DNA of 64,000 nucleotides from Acidimicrobiaceae bacterium (GTDB taxonomy: Bacteria; Actinomycetota; Acidimicrobiia; Acidimicrobiales; Aldehydirespiratoraceae). Within the stretch, counting starts at the first letter, position 1, and each line of letters begins with the position of its first letter. This document shows positions 26,171 to 35,360 of the stretch, one piece after another. The position numbers and the translations under genes are program-made. The notes under the pieces were generated by a model, which was not told the DNA's origin, searched no databases, and saw only the letters and a list, made by a program, of their open reading frames with translations. The stretch is from assembly GCA_028819505.1 (NCBI GenBank), contig JAPPLH010000053.1, positions 89,234 through 153,233 of the forward strand, given 5' to 3'.

Positions 26171-26949
26171 GGCCGTCCGAACCCGTGCGCGTGCAGAGCC
26201 TCGGCGCCGCTGCTGCCGGGGTCGGTGAAGTCGTCGATGACCGTCTGCACCTCGGGTGCGGGCTCGTCGGCGATGGCGGCCATGTGGTAGCCGTTGCGGT
26301 GATCGAGCAGTTCGGGAGCGCCGACCGTGGCCAGTCCCGCCGTTCTCGCGTCGGTGGCGTACACCAACCCGGCGTCGAGCTCACCGAGCGAGATCTTGGC
26401 GGCCAGGGCCCGCACGTTGGGTTCCAGCGTGTCGGCAGAGGGTGTGACGCCCGCCTCGCCGAGTGCCCGCTGAGCCAGCGCGCCGCAGGGCACCTCGGCC
26501 GCGCACAGACCGACAAGAAGGCCCCTCCGGGACAGGTCGGCCAGACCGGTGACGCCGCCCGGATTGCCGGCCGGAGTGGCGAGGACGAGGTTGTTGGTGG
26601 CGATCAGGACGGGCTCGCCCCGGACCGAGCCCTCGGCGACGGCCCGGTCCATGGTGGCCGCATCGGCGGTGATCAGAACGTCGGCCTCGGCGCCGGCCGC
26701 GAGCTGGGCGACCAGCGTCGAGCTCGCCGCGAACACTGGAGTGACGCTCTCACGGCCCTCGAACACGGCTTCCAGCACATCAGACAGCGAAGAGGCGGCC
26801 ATGACCACCACGCCGTCGTCTTCGGCGCGGCTGCCGGCCGTGCTGCCGCATCCGGCGGCCAGCATCGACGCCGACACCACCGCGGCCGCCACTGCCAGCC
26901 GCGCGGCCCGCGGCCGACGCCGGCGGCCGGTAATGGTGCCCCGCGCCAT
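26167..26949 (-). CDS. modA: Molybdate-binding lipoprotein
   Basis: 260 residues from ATG at 26949. The N-terminus is arginine-rich, then a hydrophobic stretch ends in the lipobox MLAAGC near residue 37, so it is lipid-anchored outside the membrane. ModA features: VVVMAASSLSDVLEAVF, PVFAASSTLVAQLAAGAEADV, and VYATDA near the C-terminus. The open frame extends 57 codons upstream, but the lipoprotein signal fixes the start. First gene of modABC. Confidence 0.9.
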   Translation of the reverse strand: MARGTITGRRRRPRAARLAVAAAVVSASMLAAGCGSTAGSRAEDDGVVVMAASSLSDVLEAVFEGRESVTPVFAASSTLVAQLAAGAEADVLITADAATMDRAVAEGSVRGEPVLIATNNLVLATPAGNPGGVTGLADLSRRGLLVGLCAAEVPCGALAQRALGEAGVTPSADTLEPNVRALAAKISLGELDAGLVYATDARTAGLATVGAPELLDHRNGYHMAAIADEPAPEVQTVIDDFTDPGSSGAEALHAHGFGRP

Positions 26950-27088
26950 AGTCCGCCGGATCAATCGAAGTAGCCATGGGGCGATCTTCCGCTGTCTCCC
27001 GCTCGGGAGCGAGCGTTCGAATCCTGGGAGACTGCTGAGCGATGCCCGATTTCGCGCGACACACAAGCCGTAGACCGGAGGTTTAGTG

Positions 27089-27104
27089 ATCACGAAATCG
27101 CGAT
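27089..27104. promoter_or_regulatory. Imperfect palindrome upstream of modA, candidate operator
   Basis: ATCACGAAATCGCGAT reads as an inverted repeat with one arm mismatch. It lies about 140 bp upstream of the modA start, between drmC and modA, which are both on the minus strand. It could be a regulator site for modABC or lie at the end of the DISARM operon. No ModE box was recognised. Confidence 0.25.
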
Positions 27105-27127
27105 TCTGGGACTTGCTCATCTCTCTC

Positions 27128-27916
27128 CTAGGCGGCGGGCAGCGGCTTCAGGAGGCTGGCGTCGATCATGCCTTGGAAGTGGGTGGTGACGCTGGCGGCG
27201 AGGGCTCGGTCGCGGGTCAGGAGGCCGAGTTCGATGTTGCGGTCCAGCGCGGCATCCGTGAGGTTGGCAGAGGTGATGAAGACGGCTTCGTCGTCCACGA
27301 CGACTGCCTTGGCGTGGAGGACGCCGGATGGACCGTCGGGTTCGAGGGAGCGCGGGTCGTAGAAGACGGCCGGTCTGGAGGTGCCGGGCCAATCTGTTCC
27401 CCAGAAGCGGTCCGCGAATCGCCGTACGAGCTGGTCTGGTGCAGTGGTGTCGCCTCTGACTCGCTGGATGTTCAGCATGAGAACAACCCGCAGGCCGAGG
27501 ATCTCTTCCATGCGCTGGGCGAGGTCCGCGAAGGCTCGGGGGCCGTCGAAGTAGACGTATGTGCTCATCCACACCGACTGGGTGGCGGTGCGCACGAGTT
27601 CCTCGTAGACGCGACGGGTGTCGCGGGCGTGGAGGCCGAGAACCTCCGGGCCTGACCACACCAGGTCGAGAGCCGGGACTCCGTCAGCGGCTCGATCCAG
27701 GGAGCGCACCCATGCCGAGACGGCACGCCCCGTGATTCCGACCTGCGCCAGTTCGGCTAGGTCGGCGGCGAGTTCGTCGGTCCCGGTCGGCATTCCCAGC
27801 ACGGATCGCAGGGCGAGCGGCGAGGGGGCGTCGGGCAGGGCCCCGGTCTCGTAGGCGTCGGCGAGGCGCTTACGGAGGTGTGCTGGGAGAGCCGCGACTC
27901 GGCTGCCTGGGGCCAT
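27128..27916 (-). CDS. drmC: DISARM protein DrmC, phospholipase-D-like
   Basis: 262 residues. A single HKD motif is present: His201, Lys203 and Asp208 in LHAKAVVVDD followed by ITSANLTDAALDRNIE, the PLD-like nuclease fold. DrmC is a component shared by both DISARM classes; its activity is poorly defined and in tested systems it can be dispensable. The ATG at 27916 follows a GTG one codon earlier that could also serve. It is the last gene of the island and starts 21 bp after the drmB stop. Confidence 0.9.
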   Translation of the reverse strand: MAPGSRVAALPAHLRKRLADAYETGALPDAPSPLALRSVLGMPTGTDELAADLAELAQVGITGRAVSAWVRSLDRAADGVPALDLVWSGPEVLGLHARDTRRVYEELVRTATQSVWMSTYVYFDGPRAFADLAQRMEEILGLRVVLMLNIQRVRGDTTAPDQLVRRFADRFWGTDWPGTSRPAVFYDPRSLEPDGPSGVLHAKAVVVDDEAVFITSANLTDAALDRNIELGLLTRDRALAASVTTHFQGMIDASLLKPLPAA

Positions 27917-27937
27917 CACGGTGTCACGCCGTCAGGC

Positions 27938-29725
27938 TCACGGCACAGGGAAGAACGCGGCGTCGGGCACTCCGAGCACGGGTACGACCAGAGCCCTGTC
28001 GAGGTAGTCGTTGCGCATCTCGCAGGAGGTCTCGGCGATCAGGGCGCAACCGTGGCAGGCGGCGCCGTGCAGGAAGCGCTGCTCCATGCCGTCGCCGGCG
28101 GCGTGCTGGGCGCAGATCGGGTCGTTGGAGCACAGCAGCGCCATCTCCAGCGCGTTGGCGAGGTGGTTCTCGATGTGGCGGGCCTGCTGCACTAGCCCGC
28201 CGAGCGTGCCTTCGGCGTCGGGGGTGCCGGTGTAGAGCAGCAGGCCGTGGTGGCCGTCCTCGACGTAGACCCGCTCGCGGATGGAGCTCGCCGGGTAGCC
28301 GCAGCGCATCGACATCGATTGGATCAGCAGGTGCGCCAGGGTGTGCAGCAGGATGTAGGGGCCGCCTGGGAACGGGCGTTGCCTGCGGCGGTCCTGCTGC
28401 CAAGCGTTGTGCTGAGCGAGGAGCCGGTCGAGGCGCTGGGCCACTGGCGCGCGCCTCAGCCACGCCCGAACCGCGGCTTGGCTGAGATGCACGAACACGC
28501 CTTCGCCACGGTTCTCCACCGCGGGGAACCAGAGCGGCTCGACGGCGATGTCGGCGCGCTCCACGTCGGTGTCGTATTCGCCGTGGATGTCGCGCATGGC
28601 AGCCTCGAAGCGGGTGAACCCGATCAGCGCCTGGACCTCGCGCAGCCGGTGGAGTTGCACCACCGACTCGACGCCGCTGCTCAGCCGCGACTCGCCGTGC
28701 CGCCAGGAGATGTCGGGTAGTCGGCGGGCGTGGAAGTTTGGGTCAACGGGCACGTCGTCGCCGTAGCCCTCGGGAGCGGCGAGCAGCGCCTCGAGTTCGG
28801 CCACCTTGACGGGACGGTCGCCGGTGCCGCCTCGCTTCAGCCTCGCTATCGCCGTCAGTACCTCGTCGTCTGAGAACGCGCTCAGCCTTTCGGTGATCTT
28901 CGGCTTCTTCTTGATGAACTGCAAGTCATCGGAGTCGTCCACGATCGCCAGGTCGTCCCACAGCTCGCGCACGGCCTGCTCGACGGCCGAGCCGCGGTCG
29001 GGCAGCGACAAGGCGCTCAGGACCTGAGCGAAGTAGGCGTTGGACGCTGTGCGGATGAGCAGCCGGCTCGGCTGGTCGCAGTCCTCGTCGGTGTCAAGGC
29101 CGAGCCACGGCCGCTTGCCCCGGCAGTAGCCGAGCGGCCTGCGCTCGAGCTCTGTCGCCTCGTACAGGCGCCGGGACTTCCCGCACTCGCACCGCACTAC
29201 GAGTTCGGCCAGGTCGCCGGTGGTGCCGCGCTCGTCGAGCCATAGCTGGCGCCGGCAGCGCTCGCCGCGGCCGTGTGCGAACCCGGACCAGTCGAGGTCA
29301 TCCACATGGCCTCGGGGGCAGGCTCGCACGAAGCGGGTCGGCACCACGGCTTTGCTGTCGAAGCGGCGTCGCTCGTCCAGCGCCAGGCGGTGCACGAGGC
29401 GCCGGGAGCGCTGACGTTCGGGGTCGCCGTCGTCGTCCTGGACCACGAACCACTCCGGGAAGCTCCACGCACCGATCCCCTGACCCGGCGACCAGGGATC
29501 CGGGGGCTCCGGCGGCGGTGCGTACATCCGAGGGGACGCGACACCGGTGACGGCCCGGAGCAAGCCGGTGAGCCGCTCGTCGACAATCTCCTCCAGGCTG
29601 CCGGTGTAGGGCCATGTCTCGAGCCCGGCGACTATGGCTGCGTGCTCGGGCAGGTCCAAGAGTGCACCCGGCCCGTAGGTGGTGATCACCTGGCTCTGGC
29701 GGAGTTGCCCGTGGCCTCGGCTCAC
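27938..29725 (-). CDS. drmB: DISARM protein DrmB (DUF1998)
   Basis: 595 residues from the GTG at 29725. The N-terminus SRGHGQLRQSQVITTYGPGA is characteristic of DrmB. Cysteine pairs in the middle (CECGKS and nearby CRG) suggest zinc binding. The C-terminal DUF1998 region has the conserved run CSNDPICAQ...ACHGCALIAETSCEMRNDYLDR. DrmB partners the helicase DrmA to recognise invading DNA. The open frame continues upstream inside drmA but is only antiphase reading. The GTG overlaps the stop of a 23-codon mini-ORF, implying coupled translation from drmA. Confidence 0.92.
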   Translation of the reverse strand: MSRGHGQLRQSQVITTYGPGALLDLPEHAAIVAGLETWPYTGSLEEIVDERLTGLLRAVTGVASPRMYAPPPEPPDPWSPGQGIGAWSFPEWFVVQDDDGDPERQRSRRLVHRLALDERRRFDSKAVVPTRFVRACPRGHVDDLDWSGFAHGRGERCRRQLWLDERGTTGDLAELVVRCECGKSRRLYEATELERRPLGYCRGKRPWLGLDTDEDCDQPSRLLIRTASNAYFAQVLSALSLPDRGSAVEQAVRELWDDLAIVDDSDDLQFIKKKPKITERLSAFSDDEVLTAIARLKRGGTGDRPVKVAELEALLAAPEGYGDDVPVDPNFHARRLPDISWRHGESRLSSGVESVVQLHRLREVQALIGFTRFEAAMRDIHGEYDTDVERADIAVEPLWFPAVENRGEGVFVHLSQAAVRAWLRRAPVAQRLDRLLAQHNAWQQDRRRQRPFPGGPYILLHTLAHLLIQSMSMRCGYPASSIRERVYVEDGHHGLLLYTGTPDAEGTLGGLVQQARHIENHLANALEMALLCSNDPICAQHAAGDGMEQRFLHGAACHGCALIAETSCEMRNDYLDRALVVPVLGVPDAAFFPVP

Positions 29726-29793
29726 GGCTCGCCCCCACCGGACCCGGAGCCGCAGCCTGCCACGGCTGCGGAGAGGATGCGGGCGCGGTTCAT
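29722..29793 (-). CDS. 23-codon mini-ORF bridging drmA and drmB
   Basis: Its ATG (29793-29791) overlaps the drmA TGA (ATGA) and its own TGA (29724-29722) overlaps the drmB GTG (GTGA). The peptide is MNRARILSAAVAGCGSGSGG plus three residues. Having both junctions overlap by design-like 4-base units suggests a translational relay carrying ribosomes across the 64-bp gap. The peptide itself may have no function. Confidence 0.45.
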   Translation of the reverse strand: MNRARILSAAVAGCGSGSGGGEP

Positions 29794-32700
29794 GATCCGT
29801 CGGCCTTGCGGGACGCCGACAGGGGCTTGATGTAGAGGTCCACTTCGGGTTCCACGTCGCGCAGTGAGCGGTTGGCCCGGAACTTGCGCTGGTGGGGCGA
29901 CTCGAAGTCCTCTTCGAGCATCTCGCGCAGCAGAGGCCGGGGCGTGCGAAGCTCGTACTTCTGGTACTGGACCTCGGCGTTGGCGTCCCGGTAGTCCTCG
30001 ACCACCGTGAGCCACGAGTCGAGCAGGTCGACGATGCGGGACCGGACGCTGCGCAGCCGTTCGGCCCGCTCGGCCTCATCCGCGAAGGGCTGGCGGTCCA
30101 CGCGGTCGATGAAGAACCCGAGAAGGGCGCGCTCGACGTCGACACGCGTCGCAGCCAGCGACTCGACACCCCTGGGAGGTGTCAAGGTCGCGTCGGCGTG
30201 CCGGGCCAGCCCCACCATCGCCCCGGCGAGGCCGCGGTCGAGGGCGCGGGCCGAGAACGGCGTCACGCTCGACACCTCGACTGACCGGTAGAAGGTCTCG
30301 TGGTAGTGGCGGAATCGCTCGTAGTGCGACCGGTCCCGCGGCTTGTGCACGTTGAGCAGGGTGACCACCAGCCCCGGCTTGTCGTCGACCCGGCCCACCC
30401 GGCTGGTGGCCTGGATGTACTCTGCGTGGGTCTTGGGCTGGCCGAGCACGACCATGAGTCCCAGCCGCGGAATGTCGAGGCCGACCGAGATCATGTTGGT
30501 GGCGATCGCGCTGTCCACCCGTCCCTGCTCGTGGGCGCCGCGGCTCAGCCGCGCCCGAGCCTGTGCCACCTTGTCGGTGGACACCCGGGAGGTCAACTCC
30601 ACGACCTCCGACATGGTCCTGCGGTCCTGGAATAGGCCACGGGCCTCGCCGATGCGCTTGCGCAGGCCGTAGGTCTTGACGGTGTTCTGGACCTCCTCCT
30701 CAAGGATGCGGCGGGCCCCGCCGAGTTCGCGCAGGCTGTTGAAGTAGCCGAGCACCGTCATGTACGGATCAGCGGGATTGCGCTCGTTGCGGTGCCCTCC
30801 GGCGTCTCGGTAGGCCCGCTCGGCTGCGCCCATCAGCGCCAGCCAGACCCGCCGCATGAGCACCTTGGGGTTGCGTCCCGGCGACGCGATACCCAGATAC
30901 ATGCGCCCTGGCAGTCGGTCCAGTGGCACGACCTGCGCGAAGAATGAGTCCCGGCGGTCGGGTCCCGGCGGCGGGAACACCTCCGTGAGCGACCGAGCGA
31001 ACAGCGCCTGTATCTGGTCCTGGGCCTGCCGGACGGTGGCGGTGGACGCCACGATCTTTGGGCGCGCCGGCCGGGCGACGGGGTCCTCGGAGGCGTCGAC
31101 CGGGTGCTCCGAGGCCCGCACGCACAGGGCCTCAATAGCGGTCTCATACAGGCCCACCATCGTGCCGAGCGGTCCCGATATGAGATGCAACTCGTCCTGG
31201 ATCACTAGATCGGGTCCGTCCAGCGGCCGCTCCAGCGGACTCCCCCGTCTCGGCTCGGCGGCGCTGTAGAAGCCGCTGCCGTCGAAGCGGTCCGCGCCGC
31301 CGAGCAGGGCGCCGGTCTGGCCGGTGAACGGAAGCGACGCGAACTTGTCCACGGTGGCGATGAGGAACGCCGGCAGGCGCCGGTAGATCGGCTGGTCCAC
31401 TGCCAGTATCGGCAGCGGCCGGTCGCCGCTGAAGTCGCACTCGAAGTTGGCGCAGACGATCCTCAGCTCGCTCGGCTGATCGTCGTCGGGCAAGAGCGTG
31501 AACGACGCCGGCTCGAACCGGGTTCCGCACCACGGGCAACTCTCGAGCGGAATGGGCATCGGCTTGCCGGGGTCGCTCTTGAACCGTCGGGTCTTGGAGC
31601 GGGCGGTGTCGGATCGGCTGTCGCCCTTGCGGCCCATCACGTTGGGAGTGGCTGCCTTGCCGACCCACAGGCCGATCTCGATGGGCCATCTGCCGAAACG
31701 AGCCGGGTCGGCCTCGCGTTCAAGCTCCAGCGCGCACACGAGGCCCGCGGCCCGGCCGAACTGGTCGAGGGTGAGCAGCCGCAGCGTGTAGCGCATGATC
31801 ACCGCTACCCCTGCCCCTTGCCGGCCTTCCTGTCCCGGCCACCGCAGCCGTCGCAGCATGATCGTGAAGGCGGCCAGCCCCAGGTACGCCTCGGTCTTGC
31901 CGCCACCGGTAGGGAAGAACAACAGATCGACGATCTCACGCTCGGGACTGCGCCTATCGGCCAATCCGCCGACATTCAGCAGGATGAACGCGAGCTGGAA
32001 GGCCCGCCACTGCGGCGCCTCTTCGCCCGAACGCCAGCGGAGAGCCCGGGCCACGGCCCGGTTCGCCACCTTGAACGCGTCCAGCGCGTCCGGGTCCTCG
32101 ACCAGCACGCCGATGCCCCGCTCGATGCGGTCCGCGGCCATCCCCGCCCGTCGCAGCAGTTCCTCACCGACGGCGTGGCGGTCACCGCCTAGAGCATCGA
32201 GCCCGTCGCGCTGCTGGCCGATCCATGTGCGGTAGCGGTCCACCAGAGGTTGCAGTGCCTCGGATGCGGTCCGCCCGTCGGCAAGCGCGCCGAGCTTCTC
32301 CATGGACAGCTCGGCACCGGGCACCGACGCGGTCTCAGTCTTGGCCACCGTGGCGCCCGGAATCCAGGCCGTGCGCAGCACCCGGCACCCGCCTTCGCCG
32401 ATCTCCCAGTCCGCCGAGGTTCCGTGACCGACGGCGTACTCGGGAACGTCCGCGTAGTGGAGGTCGGCGACCTGGTCGTCCCACTCGGTGGCCAGCACGC
32501 CGCGGGGGTCGGGCCGTGGCACGAACGGTACCTGGCCCACCACCTCTAGTTCCGCTTGGAAGACGTAAGCCTGCTCGACGTCGCCTCCGCTCTCGGGATC
32601 GTCGGGGCGTCCGGCCACTGAGGGCCGATTGTTGACGAGGAACACCGACACCGACCGTGTGCCCTCATCGAGGCCCGCGAGCCGCGCCGTGTCGACCGGC

Positions 32701-33239
32701 CGGACTGCAACGTGCAGCCTGAGGCCGCCCGACTGCGGGACCGGATGGTCGGCGACTGCCTTGGAGAGGGCGACCGACACGGTGCGCTCCTGCGGCTCGC
32801 GCTGCCACACCGGCACCGTGTCGCCGTCCGGGCCTTCGTGCTCGGCCTTGCGGTAGTCGCCCCACCGCACCGTGACTGTCAGTTCCTCGGCAGCGTCGGG
32901 CACGAGGAAGCTCAGCCCGATCGACGACGGGAAGAAGCCCTTCTTGGCGGCAGTCCGCTCCTCGGTGGACTCCTCGGCCAGCCCCGCCACAGTCGGGGTC
33001 TCATCCAGCGGGTCGTCCTCGTCGGCATCGGAACGCTGCTCGGGCGGCGCATCCGAAGGCACCAGGAACCCTGTCAAGTACCAGTTCGACGGACGCACCC
33101 ACCCCGGCAGCCGCTCCTCGGCCAGTTCATGGCCCGCGCCCGGCCCCACCAGGTCAAGCCTCAGCGCCTCCGCTAGGTAATCGCGCACCTGCAGCGAGTC
33201 GGCGTCAACGAGAGCGGGAGGCGAGGTGACAGCGTTCAT
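29790..33239 (-). CDS. drmA: DISARM helicase DrmA
   Basis: 1149 residues. Superfamily 2 helicase motifs: Walker A in FFPTGGGKTEAYLG near residue 441, the DEAH-like VIQDELHLISGP near 680, ASTAT soon after, and the last motifs NMISVGLDIPRLG and QATSRVGRV near 930-950. A zinc-knuckle pair CPWCG...CANFEC lies between motifs I and II. DrmA with DrmB forms the core complex that loads on unmethylated phage DNA ends in DISARM. Its start overlaps the preceding 119-residue gene by 35 bp; its stop overlaps the mini-ORF leading to drmB. Confidence 0.95.
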   Translation of the reverse strand: MNAVTSPPALVDADSLQVRDYLAEALRLDLVGPGAGHELAEERLPGWVRPSNWYLTGFLVPSDAPPEQRSDADEDDPLDETPTVAGLAEESTEERTAAKKGFFPSSIGLSFLVPDAAEELTVTVRWGDYRKAEHEGPDGDTVPVWQREPQERTVSVALSKAVADHPVPQSGGLRLHVAVRPVDTARLAGLDEGTRSVSVFLVNNRPSVAGRPDDPESGGDVEQAYVFQAELEVVGQVPFVPRPDPRGVLATEWDDQVADLHYADVPEYAVGHGTSADWEIGEGGCRVLRTAWIPGATVAKTETASVPGAELSMEKLGALADGRTASEALQPLVDRYRTWIGQQRDGLDALGGDRHAVGEELLRRAGMAADRIERGIGVLVEDPDALDAFKVANRAVARALRWRSGEEAPQWRAFQLAFILLNVGGLADRRSPEREIVDLLFFPTGGGKTEAYLGLAAFTIMLRRLRWPGQEGRQGAGVAVIMRYTLRLLTLDQFGRAAGLVCALELEREADPARFGRWPIEIGLWVGKAATPNVMGRKGDSRSDTARSKTRRFKSDPGKPMPIPLESCPWCGTRFEPASFTLLPDDDQPSELRIVCANFECDFSGDRPLPILAVDQPIYRRLPAFLIATVDKFASLPFTGQTGALLGGADRFDGSGFYSAAEPRRGSPLERPLDGPDLVIQDELHLISGPLGTMVGLYETAIEALCVRASEHPVDASEDPVARPARPKIVASTATVRQAQDQIQALFARSLTEVFPPPGPDRRDSFFAQVVPLDRLPGRMYLGIASPGRNPKVLMRRVWLALMGAAERAYRDAGGHRNERNPADPYMTVLGYFNSLRELGGARRILEEEVQNTVKTYGLRKRIGEARGLFQDRRTMSEVVELTSRVSTDKVAQARARLSRGAHEQGRVDSAIATNMISVGLDIPRLGLMVVLGQPKTHAEYIQATSRVGRVDDKPGLVVTLLNVHKPRDRSHYERFRHYHETFYRSVEVSSVTPFSARALDRGLAGAMVGLARHADATLTPPRGVESLAATRVDVERALLGFFIDRVDRQPFADEAERAERLRSVRSRIVDLLDSWLTVVEDYRDANAEVQYQKYELRTPRPLLREMLEEDFESPHQRKFRANRSLRDVEPEVDLYIKPLSASRKADGS

Positions 33240-33564
33240 CTGGCAAGCACACCCCGTCGCACTGTGACCGGCAAGCGGGATGTATCCGGAGTGGTGTCGA
33301 AGTCTCAGAAGTCATCGAAGAGCATCGGTGCTTCGTTGACTGCGGCCTCGATGTTCGTTCTGTTGAGCCGGCAATATCGCGAAGGGCTGAGACGGTCGGC
33401 TCGTCGGCCGCGACGAGCAGTCCTCGGCCGAGCGACTCCAACTCGTATCCGGCCGTGCGCAGGACCGGCCGCACGGCGGTGATGTCGGGGAGGTCCTCGA
33501 GCGCCCACAGCAGGACGTTGAGTTGGAATACGGGATCGGTGACGAGAACCGCGTCGGAGGTCAT
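33205..33564 (-). CDS. Small unknown protein coupled to drmA
   Basis: 119 residues from ATG at 33564, which overlaps the stop of the 407-residue gene (ATGA). It runs 35 bp into drmA. Residues 1-65 have ordinary protein composition (TDPVFQLNVLLWALEDLPDI). The remainder is Arg/Ser/Cys-rich and may be out-of-frame extension, so a real but shorter ancestral product or a frameshift is possible. No family recognised. The double overlap argues that it is translated and belongs to the DISARM operon. Confidence 0.5.
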   Translation of the reverse strand: MTSDAVLVTDPVFQLNVLLWALEDLPDITAVRPVLRTAGYELESLGRGLLVAADEPTVSALRDIAGSTERTSRPQSTKHRCSSMTSETSTPLRIHPACRSQCDGVCLPDERCHLASRSR

Positions 33565-34784
33565 GCGGCGATGCCGGCGGCATCGGCCACCGCCTGCTCG
33601 TAGGGCTCGCTGCCGAGCCAGGCTCTCGCGGTCGGAGCCAGCTCCCGTTGCACGTTGGTGACGAGCCGGTGGACTGTGTTCCCGCAGGTGCCGTGGGGCA
33701 GCACAGCGAGGAGATGCTGGCTGGTGGCCTCCAGTAGGAACGGTTGCCACAGGTGCCGGTCCACGGCAACGACATGTGCCTTGGTGGGCCCACGACGCGT
33801 GACGAAGCCTCCGATACGGAAGCGGCTCGTCCGTCGTTCGAGCGCGAGCTCGACGAAACGGTTGAACAGCGGCTCGCTCAGAGGCTCGCCGAAGTCGATT
33901 ACCAGGGGGCTGCCGCGAATCTTGTACCCGTCATGGCCGGCGTCGGTGGTATCGACCCAGAGGCGGGCTTCGGCGTACTCGGTGACGCTGCGGTAGAGCG
34001 CGAGCACGCGCCGCACCGTTGCCCGGTGGTCGGCGAACGAGTCGCTGCGGTTCGTGGCGCGGCCGTCGTAGTTGAGGCGGTGGCCACCACGGCCGGCCGC
34101 TGGCATCTGCAGGTGCACCAGCGAGCGCAGCGGATCGTAGGAATCGATCAGCCGCTGCAGCTTCGCCTCCAGCACCGACAGGCTCTCGGTGAGCGTCACC
34201 ACTGAGCGTCGGCGCTCCGCAAGGGCGTGCGGCGTCTCGTAGTCGGCATCGTCGGCGCCGTCGTCCTCGGTGCCCACGTCGAGACCGTCGATCGGCTCAT
34301 AGCGCGCCTCGTGCTCGAATCCGAGCCGCGCGTAGCGCTGCGGCGGCGTGGTCGCTTGCACCTGCCGCCACAGCTCGAACAGGATCGGCGACGACAGCCA
34401 GAGCCGGTCGAGCCACGGGCTGGTGTCCACCGTTTGGCGCACCCATCGGTCACTGTGCTCGACGGCCATCTTCGTGTAGAAGACGGGGTGCCTTTCATCG
34501 AGTTCCTCGATCAGGCCGACCACCTGGCCGCCGTGGCCAGCGTCCTCGACACGGAACAACGTGTCGTCGAGACGGTGAAGATGCACACGCCCGGCGAACC
34601 TGCTGGCCAGGTCAGGCATCTGTTGGTTGCTGCCCGCGGTCTCCAGCATGTAAGTCTTGACCAGTTTGCGGCCCGCGTCGGGGTGCTCGATGTCCGCCGC
34701 GGCGAACACGGGATGGCCCTCCAGGTAGTCGACGAACTCGCTGCGCCTCTCCAGCCGCGGCAGGTATCCGACATCGTCGGTCAT
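33561..34784 (-). CDS. Unrecognised DISARM-associated protein
   Basis: 407 residues from ATG at 34784 (MTDDVGYLPRLERRSEFV). Rich in charged residues, with no membrane segment, helicase, methylase or obvious nuclease motif. Segments such as YNPL-like SYDPLRSLVHLQ and RIGGFVTRRGPTKAHVVAV look like ordered globular protein. It is the first gene of the second minus-strand unit and is coupled to the small gene and drmA by overlaps, so an accessory role in DISARM is inferred. It is not the class 2 protein DrmE by any motif visible here. Confidence 0.7.
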   Translation of the reverse strand: MTDDVGYLPRLERRSEFVDYLEGHPVFAAADIEHPDAGRKLVKTYMLETAGSNQQMPDLASRFAGRVHLHRLDDTLFRVEDAGHGGQVVGLIEELDERHPVFYTKMAVEHSDRWVRQTVDTSPWLDRLWLSSPILFELWRQVQATTPPQRYARLGFEHEARYEPIDGLDVGTEDDGADDADYETPHALAERRRSVVTLTESLSVLEAKLQRLIDSYDPLRSLVHLQMPAAGRGGHRLNYDGRATNRSDSFADHRATVRRVLALYRSVTEYAEARLWVDTTDAGHDGYKIRGSPLVIDFGEPLSEPLFNRFVELALERRTSRFRIGGFVTRRGPTKAHVVAVDRHLWQPFLLEATSQHLLAVLPHGTCGNTVHRLVTNVQRELAPTARAWLGSEPYEQAVADAAGIAA

Positions 34785-35360
34785 GGCCGACAGCGTAGGC
34801 CGTGCCCCATCCCTCACCCCGCTGAGCCACGGCCGAGGCACCGCTATGGCGGATCAGCCCTCCCAGCCCGGCGGTTGTGTCCGGTAGTTGTGCGTTGTGT
34901 CGGGTAGTTGTGCGTTGTGTCGTCCAGTTGTGCGGCTAGCGTGGCGGCATGGGCAGCAGCGACTTCTGGGCGAATCCGTCCACCAGTCCGTTCGTGCCGC
35001 ACTTCGGTGTCAGTCCGCCGCCGCTGGTGGGGCCCGACAAGCAGCGACGTCGCCGACGGCTCCGCCGTCCCAGCAAGATGCAACCGCTGGATGCCGCGGG
35101 CCCGGGCCCGGTGCGCCCTCGCAGCCGGGCACGCCGGTAGGTGCCGCTCACGCTGACCGCGCCAAACATGACCACCCGAACCTGCGCCCCACCCCGCGAG
35201 TTTGGAATCGTCATCCGCAGCCCTGCTGTCGACGAACGGACGCACTGCGTCCTCCTCCGCATCGTGTGCCTGCTGGCCACGCACACGGCCGCAACGGATC
35301 AGCCGGGCAGGGGCGATACCGGCAACGCGGATCCAGAGCCTTCCGCGTAGCATTCTTGTC
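34785..35360. other. Divergent intergenic region inside the DISARM island
   Basis: 576 bp between the minus-strand 407-residue gene and the plus-strand pair. It contains a 20-bp tandem repeat at 34874-34933 (separate entry). Just downstream is a TAGCGT -10 box (34937-34942) placed 6 nt before an ATG at 34949, which opens a 63-codon, Arg/Pro-rich frame ending at 35140. That frame may be a small leaderless gene or nothing. The rest shows no convincing gene. Confidence 0.45.
34874..34933. repeat. Three tandem 20-bp repeats, candidate operator array
   Basis: Units at 34874, 34894 and 34914. The first two differ at one base (gttgtgtcSggtagttgtgc) and the third diverges in its middle. They lie about 90 bp upstream of the 407-residue DISARM-associated gene and right before a plus-strand -10 box, a natural position for a regulator array controlling the divergent units. 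Confidence 0.75.

Noticed and set aside
34949..35140. Confident small gene of 63 codons
   Set aside because: A -10 box is well placed, but the peptide is Arg/Pro-rich without recognisable fold; mentioned in the intergenic entry only.
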